A stretch of DNA of 7,192 nucleotides from Tannerella sp. Its GTDB lineage: Bacteria; Bacteroidota; Bacteroidia; Bacteroidales; Tannerellaceae. Made by a program: the position numbers and the translations under genes. Location of the stretch: NCBI GenBank assembly GCA_031282485.1, contig JAITDQ010000053.1:1-7192 (forward strand), in the 5' to 3' direction. The notes under the pieces are model-generated. The model did no database searches. It was not told the DNA's origin and saw only the letters and a program-made list of their open reading frames with translations. Below, in pieces: positions 1 through 3,939 of this stretch (the stretch's first letter is position 1; every line of letters begins with the position of its first letter).

Positions 1-18
1 ATTGTTGTGCTTTGAGGA

Positions 19-534
19 TTACCAGCCGAAGGCTTCGCCGGTCATCCACAGGCCCTGTACTTTCATGGTTTGCTCGATGATGTCGCGGGCTACGCCTTCG
101 CCTCCGTTTACGGGACAGATGTATTTGGCTATATCTTTTATTTCCGGGGCTGCGTCTGCGGGGGCAACCGGCAGTCCGACCCTTTTCATTATTTCGTAAT
201 CGGGGACGTCGTCGCCGCAGTACATCACTTCGTCGTCGTTCAGGCCTGTCATGATGAGGAAATCTTCATAATCCTTCAGTTTGACGCTGCTGCACATATA
301 GATATGCCTGATGCCGAGACGTTCGTACCTGACTTTGACGGCTTCGGTGTATCCGCCGGTTATGATTCCTGTTTTGAAGCCTTTCTTTACGGCTAATTGT
401 AATGCGTACCCGTCTTTTATATTTGCCGTGCGCATAGGGTCTCCGTTTGTCGCAAGCGGTATCATGTTTGACGACAGTACGCCGTCAACATCAAAAACAA
501 ATGCTTTTATTTTCTTTAAATCGTAATTTATCAT
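19..534 (-). CDS. kdsC: KdsC-type HAD phosphatase (3-deoxy-D-manno-octulosonate 8-phosphate phosphatase family)
   Basis: The 171-residue product is close to the usual length of the small, cap-less KdsC/YrbI phosphatases, which remove phosphate from Kdo-8-phosphate in the cytoplasm during LPS inner-core synthesis. HAD motif I is visible as FDVDGVLSS, with nucleophile D15 and acid/base D17. Motif II is ITGG (T59), the motif III lysine is probably K85, and motif IV is GDDVPD (D108, D109). The C-terminal GGEGVAR resembles the GGxGxxR tail of KdsC that closes the neighbouring active site in the tetramer. The ATG at 534 overlaps the stop of the upstream DUF2520 gene as ATGA, so the two are probably translationally coupled. 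Only 18 bases follow the stop before the window edge; they end in AAT, so a next gene could start just outside. Family assignment is firm. The exact substrate (Kdo-8-P or another 2-keto-sugar acid phosphate) is inferred, because kdsA, kdsB and kdsD are not in view. Confidence 0.88.
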   Translation of the reverse strand: MINYDLKKIKAFVFDVDGVLSSNMIPLATNGDPMRTANIKDGYALQLAVKKGFKTGIITGGYTEAVKVRYERLGIRHIYMCSSVKLKDYEDFLIMTGLNDDEVMYCGDDVPDYEIMKRVGLPVAPADAAPEIKDIAKYICPVNGGEGVARDIIEQTMKVQGLWMTGEAFGW

Positions 535-1304
535 ATATTCACTGATTTAATATTTTTACTTATGAGTTCGTATATGTCGCGTGTATCGGGGTCATTCAGC
601 AAGGCGAGATGACGGTTTATGGTGTTGAGGTCGTACCGTATGGCGGGGCCTGTCTGCGCCATGCCGGGGTGCATTGCATGCAATTTATTTGCCGTTTCAT
701 CAATCAATGGTTGTAAAACATGCCGGTCGATGCCCTGTTCTTCGAGTATCCGCGTCGCTATATGATACATGTGATTGCTGAAATTACAGGCGAAGACAGC
801 CGCTAAATGAAGGTATTTGCGTTTTTCGGAATTTACCGGACGAACATTCTCCGACAGTCTTTCCGCAATATTCAGAATCTCCTTTTCGCTCGTTCCGGTA
901 TTTCCTTCTACAAGCAAAGGGATTTTATGAAAATCCGTTTCGCGGTATTTCGATAGCGTCTGCATGGGATAAATCACGCCGTAACGTTCCGCATGCCCTT
1001 TAAATACATCCACCGGCACACTTCCGGCCGTATGTATCCAAAGTCCTTTGTTTGCAGGAACTTTTGTGATGATGTTTTGGAGAATATCATCTTTCACCGA
1101 AAAAATGTAAATATCGGCGCCGGGATCGACAAGCCCTGTTTCCGTTATGAAATCGCACCCTAACCGCTCCCCAAGCATACGCACATTCCCCTCCGTCCGG
1201 CTGAACACCTGTATAACGGAGAATCCGGCATCCTTCATCGCTAACGACAACCGCGTAGCAACATTACCCGCGCCAATAAATACGGTTTTTATCTTACTGT
1301 CCAT
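531..1304 (-). CDS. Rossmann-fold / DUF2520 domain protein
   Basis: The product has 257 residues. The N-terminal Rossmann domain begins with KTVFIGAGNVATRL (glycine motif GAGNVA, residues 11-16), typical of NAD(P)-binding proteins of the F420/ProC-like dehydrogenase superfamily. HTAGS near residue 91 and YPMQTLS near residue 112 are conserved-looking motifs of the Rossmann-DUF2520 family. The second half, from about residue 130, is helical and carries AAVFACNFSNH and QTGPAIRYD, matching the DUF2520 domain. The substrate of this family is not established. The protein is cytosolic, with no signal peptide or membrane segment. It sits second in the operon, 26 bases after the nitroreductase stop, and overlaps the kdsC-like gene by 4 bases. 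The ATG at 1304 is supported by the Rossmann strand starting at residue 5. No strong Shine-Dalgarno sequence is present. A seven-codon reading frame (1327-1304) ends in a TAATG overlap with this start. Confidence 0.86.
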   Translation of the reverse strand: MDSKIKTVFIGAGNVATRLSLAMKDAGFSVIQVFSRTEGNVRMLGERLGCDFITETGLVDPGADIYIFSVKDDILQNIITKVPANKGLWIHTAGSVPVDVFKGHAERYGVIYPMQTLSKYRETDFHKIPLLVEGNTGTSEKEILNIAERLSENVRPVNSEKRKYLHLAAVFACNFSNHMYHIATRILEEQGIDRHVLQPLIDETANKLHAMHPGMAQTGPAIRYDLNTINRHLALLNDPDTRDIYELISKNIKSVNI

Positions 1305-1330
1305 TATAGTTGAGAATTACCCCCCATCTT

Positions 1331-1344
1331 TTAATTTTTAATTG
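1331..1344. repeat. AT-rich heptad repeat at the end of the nitroreductase gene
   Basis: Two adjacent heptads, TTAATTT and TTAATTG, cover 1331-1344 and contain the nitroreductase stop codon (TTA at 1331-1333 on the plus strand). They resemble the TTAAnAA heptads at 6371-6390. A short AT-rich repeat family at gene 3' ends is an inference from these two places. Confidence 0.4.
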
Positions 1345-1885
1345 AAAATTGTTCTTCCGTTTCCATTTTCCCAATATGCACTTTTTCCCACGTAAGTTTT
1401 GACAGATCATTTGGTTTTCGTTCCTGATCCCTGACCCCTAATCCGATGATGCAGAGGACGCCGAAACGGTCGGGGATTTCGAGCAGGTCGCGCACATACT
1501 GTTCCGATTCCGTATCGCCGGCAAAGCGGTTGCGTACGTGACACCAGCAACTGCCGAGTCCCAGGTCTTCGGCCTGCAGTTGCATGTAGATTGCCGCTAT
1601 GGATGCGTCTTCGATCCAGGCATCGGTCGTTGTTTTGTCGCCCAGTACGACAACAGCCAAGGCGCATCCCTCCAGAAAAGCGCCGCCGGCATCCTTACAG
1701 ACGGACAGCTGTTTGAGAACCTGTTTGTTTTCTACCGCAACAAATTCCCATGATTTGCAGTTTTTGGACGTCGGGGCAAGCAGCGCCGACTGTAAAATCT
1801 TTTGCACCTTTTCCGGCGATATCTGCTGTTTCGTAAATTTGCGCGTGCTGCGACGCGCCGTTATCAATGATTCGAAATCTTTCAT
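1331..1885 (-). CDS. nitroreductase-family FMN flavoprotein
   Basis: The 184-residue product is a short nitroreductase-family protein that should bind FMN as a dimer in the cytoplasm and use NAD(P)H. The N-terminal ARRSTRKF (residues 10-17) is the FMN-phosphate-binding signature. PTSKNCKSWEF (about 38-48) matches the (S)xNxQPW-type segment that touches the flavin. GLGSCWCHVRNR (about 109-120) and CIIGLGVRDQERKP near the C terminus are the other conserved blocks. The two nearby cysteines in SCWC are notable, but no metal site is evident. The substrate cannot be read from the sequence; family members reduce nitroaromatics, quinones or other electrophiles, or do something unrelated. This is the promoter-proximal gene of the operon, about 65 bases from the predicted transcription start. 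Its last codons (S-I-K-N-stop) lie in AT-rich heptad repeat DNA. Confidence 0.88.
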   Translation of the reverse strand: MKDFESLITARRSTRKFTKQQISPEKVQKILQSALLAPTSKNCKSWEFVAVENKQVLKQLSVCKDAGGAFLEGCALAVVVLGDKTTTDAWIEDASIAAIYMQLQAEDLGLGSCWCHVRNRFAGDTESEQYVRDLLEIPDRFGVLCIIGLGVRDQERKPNDLSKLTWEKVHIGKMETEEQFSIKN

Positions 1886-1927
1886 TAGTTTATATATGAT
1901 TAATAGTGAACGGCAGACAACTGAAAA

Positions 1928-1956
1928 TCACCTCCCGCTTTCAATTATTTGAAGGG
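1928..1956 (-). promoter_or_regulatory. 5' leader of the nitroreductase operon: start-proximal hairpin and strong anti-SD match
   Basis: Read on the minus strand, the predicted transcript begins with TTCAA-ATAA-TTGAA (1953-1940), a 5-bp stem with a 4-base loop flanked by CCC and GGG. GGGAGGTGA (1936-1928) follows at once, an almost complete match to the 16S rRNA 3' end. That Shine-Dalgarno is about 42 bases from the nitroreductase ATG, too far to serve it. It lies 7 bases before a TTG that opens a six-codon frame ending at 1900. A leader peptide or stability element is possible; chance is also possible. Confidence 0.3.
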
Positions 1957-1987
1957 CAAAGATAATGCAATCAGGACGTATTACAAA
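1957..1987 (-). promoter_or_regulatory. Bacteroidetes-type promoter for the nitroreductase-DUF2520-kdsC operon
   Basis: On the minus strand, TTTG (1987-1984) is followed after 19 bases by TATCTTTG (1964-1957). This matches the Bacteroidetes sigma factor consensus TTTG-N19-21-TAnnTTTG at every fixed position. Transcription would start near 1950-1952 and give a leader of about 65 bases. No other promoter is apparent in the tight gene junctions downstream. Confidence 0.8.
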
Positions 1988-2037
1988 ATCCGCAAAGTTT
2001 CGATATAAAAAATCGGCTTACGGACAAAGAAGAATAA

Positions 2038-2259
2038 AGACGGGTCAAAATACTGAAAAAAAGGGACAAACAGAAAGCCAACGGAACAATTCCGCTTTTC
2101 TGTCGGATTACCGTTGGTGGACAAAAAGTGCGTTTCGGAATGAAATGCGACATCAATCCCAAATTTTGGGATGTGAAAGCGGATAAAGCAAGCGGACGGA
2201 TAATTCCCCGTACTTTTCGGACGTTTAGCGGACGTTTAGGATACCTTTCGGACGTTTAG
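2038..2259 (+). pseudogene. Truncated tyrosine recombinase (integrase): N-terminal arm DNA-binding domain remnant
   Basis: The plus-strand frame opened after the TAA at 2035-2037 reads without a stop to the TAG at 2257-2259 (73 residues), but has no plausible start codon. From about 2062 to 2199 its translation contains RDKQKANGTIPLFCRITV, followed by a glycine-rich turn, RFGMKCDINPKFWDVK and then KASGR. This is the typical N-terminal arm-binding domain of Bacteroidetes phage/transposon integrases (Arm_DNA-bind_5 type). Intact proteins of this kind run to roughly 400 residues and continue into a SAM-like core-binding domain and an R-H-R-Y catalytic domain. None of that is here. The similarity stops at about 2199-2205, where the 24-bp repeats begin. 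The N terminus is also damaged: the usual hydrophobic strand before KRDKQK is shortened and the initiator is missing. It points toward the minus-strand AlbA_2 gene and suggests that this segment arrived by site-specific recombination. Confidence 0.8.
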
Positions 2260-2269
2260 CGGACGTTTA
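2215..2269. repeat. Two 24-bp direct repeats, built from four decamers CGGACGTTTA
   Basis: An identical 24-bp sequence occurs at 2215-2238 and 2246-2269, a period of 31 bp with a 7-bp spacer. Each copy holds two CGGACGTTTA decamers 11 bp apart (2218-2227, 2229-2238, 2249-2258, 2260-2269). A degenerate CGGACG occurs at 2193-2198. The array starts where the recombinase similarity ends. The last three bases of its final copy are the stop codon of the AlbA_2 gene. The roughly helical spacing (11 bp and 31 bp) would place the decamers on one face of the DNA, which suits a binding array such as recombinase arm sites, but no function is shown. Confidence 0.85.
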
Positions 2270-3586
2270 TTTTGCCAATTCGTAAAAAATAGCCCTACCG
2301 GTTTTGCCAATTCTTGTAAAGATAATCTTTTCTGTTAAATCATGCAATTCGTCTGCCGCTGCTGTTTTCTTTACTTCATTTATAGTTTGATATTCGCTGT
2401 TTGTGATTTTACCTTTTTCTTTCACATATAAAACTGCTTTTATCTGCCTGTCATTCAGACCGAGTTGTTGCAGTTGTTCTGCTGAAAAACGGTCTTTGAA
2501 AAGCGTTACTAAAAAACCGCCGTCGCGTTCTGTGAGTTCCGGTTCGGGCAAACCTGCCTCTTTGCAAGTTTCAATAATACGAATCGTGCCGCGTCCCCAA
2601 GTGTCAATCAGTCCGCCTTTGAAACAGACATCGGCAATAAGCGGGTTGCGCGGTCTTGACGAATGAGAGATTTTCAACGATTCCAAACTTATACCTTCGG
2701 GCAATAGTCCTTCGTTCCAGATATTGATTTTATCATCATAAACGCGGATTTGAATAAAACTGCCCATATAATTGCGGTGTACCATCGCGTTGAGCAGCAT
2801 TTCGCGAAGGGCCGGCACAGGATATTCGCCTTTTTCAATGCGGAAAAAACCTTCAAATTCGATATTTCGAATGAGAAATTTATGATTTAACTGCTCTAAA
2901 ACATTGCGTAACAGCATAATGACATTACCTTCTTCGACTTCTTGAAAACGCAAATCGGCATCGTCTTTGGCAAAACGCCCGATTTTAATCATCGTGTTTG
3001 GATAAAACCTGCCGGGGTCTTTCCCGAACAAAACGATTGCACCGCGTTTAAGTTGCCCGTTTTCGGTAAGGCGCAATTTATCAAATATTTCCTCTGTCGA
3101 TAGACCTTCAACTTCAGGCAAACGACCTTTCTCTTTCGACATTATTATGTATGCCTTAACTGATTTTTCGTCAATATCGGCAAAGGTGGCTCGCGGCTCA
3201 ATCACATTATCCCAAGTTTGCCCGGCTCGTTTGAGCAAAAACTCGTTGAGGGCTGCACCTGTGAGTTCCTGTTTCACGCTTCCGCTACGGTAGTAATACC
3301 TGCCGCGCAAAGAAATCGGTACGGAATAAGGAGTTACAATGATTTCAATGTAATCTTTACCGTCTTCCTGCAAAAGATTGACTTCTGCGGTAATTCCCAT
3401 CAAATTTTTGATTTTGTTAGGAATATCTTCCATTAGTTTCTTTTGGTCTGGTAAACCGACAACGGTAGCTGCATCGTCCTTGCCAATATAAATTTTACCG
3501 CCTTGGGCATTGGCAAAGCCGCATACCCATTTAAGGTAATCATCGTGCCAACTGCTTTTGTATTCTATGTTTTGAGTTTCGGACAT
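2267..3586 (-). CDS. Schlafen-type AlbA_2 / GHKL-like ATP-binding / winged-helix protein
   Basis: The 439-residue protein has three parts. Residues 1-120 form an AlbA_2 (divergent AAA_4, Schlafen-like) nucleic-acid-binding domain, with E8 and K10 in IEYKSSW, NAQGGKIYIGKDD (26-38), and YYYRSGS near 97-103. Residues 255-365 match the family often annotated as 'ATP-dependent DNA helicase RecG C-terminal' (HATPase_c_4): a Bergerat-like N-box E262-xxx-N266-xxx-H270-R271, then WNEGLLPEG (290-298) and DTWGRGT (328-334). Residues about 370-439 look like a winged helix (LNDRQIKAVLYVKEKGKITNSEY). There is no helicase Walker motif, so a RecG name would be misleading. Such proteins are common in Bacteroidetes and are usually called transcriptional regulators; relatives occur near mobile elements. 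The gene stands alone, converging on the integrase remnant and diverging from the TonB receptor. Its bases look more AT-rich than its neighbours. The stop lies inside the 24-bp repeat. Domain calls are sound; function (regulator, RNA/DNA-targeting effector or defence protein) is open. Confidence 0.85.
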   Translation of the reverse strand: MSETQNIEYKSSWHDDYLKWVCGFANAQGGKIYIGKDDAATVVGLPDQKKLMEDIPNKIKNLMGITAEVNLLQEDGKDYIEIIVTPYSVPISLRGRYYYRSGSVKQELTGAALNEFLLKRAGQTWDNVIEPRATFADIDEKSVKAYIIMSKEKGRLPEVEGLSTEEIFDKLRLTENGQLKRGAIVLFGKDPGRFYPNTMIKIGRFAKDDADLRFQEVEEGNVIMLLRNVLEQLNHKFLIRNIEFEGFFRIEKGEYPVPALREMLLNAMVHRNYMGSFIQIRVYDDKINIWNEGLLPEGISLESLKISHSSRPRNPLIADVCFKGGLIDTWGRGTIRIIETCKEAGLPEPELTERDGGFLVTLFKDRFSAEQLQQLGLNDRQIKAVLYVKEKGKITNSEYQTINEVKKTAAADELHDLTEKIIFTRIGKTGRAIFYELAK

Positions 3587-3673
3587 AATATTTTATTTTT
3601 TGCATACAAATTTCGTATTCGTTCAAAGCCAAGCGAATAAATCCACTCAAAAAATTTAATCCGGTTCATTTCA

Positions 3674-3687
3674 ATTGTCATGACAAT
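3674..3687. promoter_or_regulatory. Perfect 14-bp palindrome at the AlbA_2 gene's predicted transcription start (operator candidate)
   Basis: ATTGTCATGACAAT reads the same on both strands. It lies 8 bases downstream of the predicted -7 element (minus strand), so it would cover about +1 to +15. With a 3-base bulge in the left arm, the symmetry extends outward to GTTCATT/AATGAAC. A dimeric repressor bound here would block initiation. The gene's own C-terminal winged helix makes autoregulation a reasonable guess. The hairpin could instead act in the mRNA leader. Confidence 0.5.
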
Positions 3688-3695
3688 GAACGGCA

Positions 3696-3726
3696 CAAAG
3701 GTAATGTGTTTTTCTGAATTAACATA
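3696..3726 (-). promoter_or_regulatory. Promoter candidate for the AlbA_2 gene
   Basis: On the minus strand, TACCTTTG (3703-3696) fits the -7 consensus TAnnTTTG exactly. TATG (3726-3723) lies 19 bases upstream and matches three of four bases of the TTTG -33 element. Transcription would begin near 3689, about 100 bases before the ATG at 3586. Confidence 0.6.
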
Positions 3727-3738
3727 TACATTCTCATA

Positions 3739-3763
3739 AAAATAACGACTTTGGAGTTATTTT
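3739..3763. repeat. AT-rich inverted repeat with 8-bp arms
   Basis: AAAATAAC (3739-3746) and GTTATTTT (3756-3763) are perfect inverted arms around a 9-base loop. The element lies upstream of the -33 box of the AlbA_2 promoter candidate and far upstream of the receptor gene. It could be a protein-binding site or a weak bidirectional terminator; nothing in the sequence decides this. Confidence 0.4.
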
Positions 3764-3894
3764 ACTTACTGATTGATTGAAGTATTGATTTATTGCTGTA
3801 TGGTTGTATATCCATATTTTGGAAGGTTGATTTTTGGCTTTAAGTGTCCTGATTTTGCCCCTGATTTTAAAAATTTCGGGCGTCGGATATACGC

Positions 3895-3926
3895 TTTGCG
3901 TGGTTTTTGCGTTTATTATATTATTG
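3895..3926 (+). promoter_or_regulatory. Weak promoter candidate for the TonB-dependent receptor
   Basis: TTTG (3895-3898), a 20-base gap and TATTATTG (3919-3926) fit the Bacteroidetes consensus with one mismatch in the -7 box. The predicted start is only about 7 bases before the ATG at 3940, an unusually short leader, so another start point is quite possible. Confidence 0.3.
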
Positions 3927-3939
3927 TAGAAATAAGGAA

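Larger units (their letters stand above)
3587..3939. other. Divergent intergenic region between the AlbA_2 gene and the TonB receptor
   Basis: This AT-rich gap of about 350 bases holds, from left to right, the AlbA_2 gene's leader, a 14-bp palindrome and its promoter candidate, an AT-rich inverted repeat at 3739-3763, about 130 bases with nothing I recognise, and the receptor's weak promoter candidate. A 73-codon minus-strand frame (3955-3734) crosses it, but starts inside the receptor gene and resembles no family I know. I see no tRNA, riboswitch or transposase remnant. The right end of the presumed insertion should lie here, but no target duplication is visible. Confidence 0.6.

Noticed and set aside
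2078..2117. Inverted repeat CCAACGG / CCGTTGG with an inner CGGAA-CAA-TTCCG hairpin, as a terminator of the AlbA_2 gene
   Set aside because: It lies within the recombinase-derived coding sequence, has a long outer loop, and no clean T-run follows directly on the minus strand. The T7 stretch is about 17 bases further on.
1965..2186. 73-codon plus-strand frame with an ATG
   Set aside because: Its translation is low-complexity and polar with no family resemblance. The recombinase arm domain is read in another frame of the same DNA.
2215..2269. Possible CRISPR array
   Set aside because: There are only two 24-bp copies, the spacer is just 7 bp, and the internal decamers repeat at 11 bp. No cas genes are present.
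2267..3586. Naming the gene as RecG helicase
   Set aside because: The similarity is to the domain mislabelled 'RecG C-terminal'. No Walker A/B or helicase motifs are present.
3907..3939. Extended TTG start for the TonB receptor
   Set aside because: The 11 added residues would precede a good signal peptide, and the region overlaps the promoter candidate. The ATG at 3940 is better.
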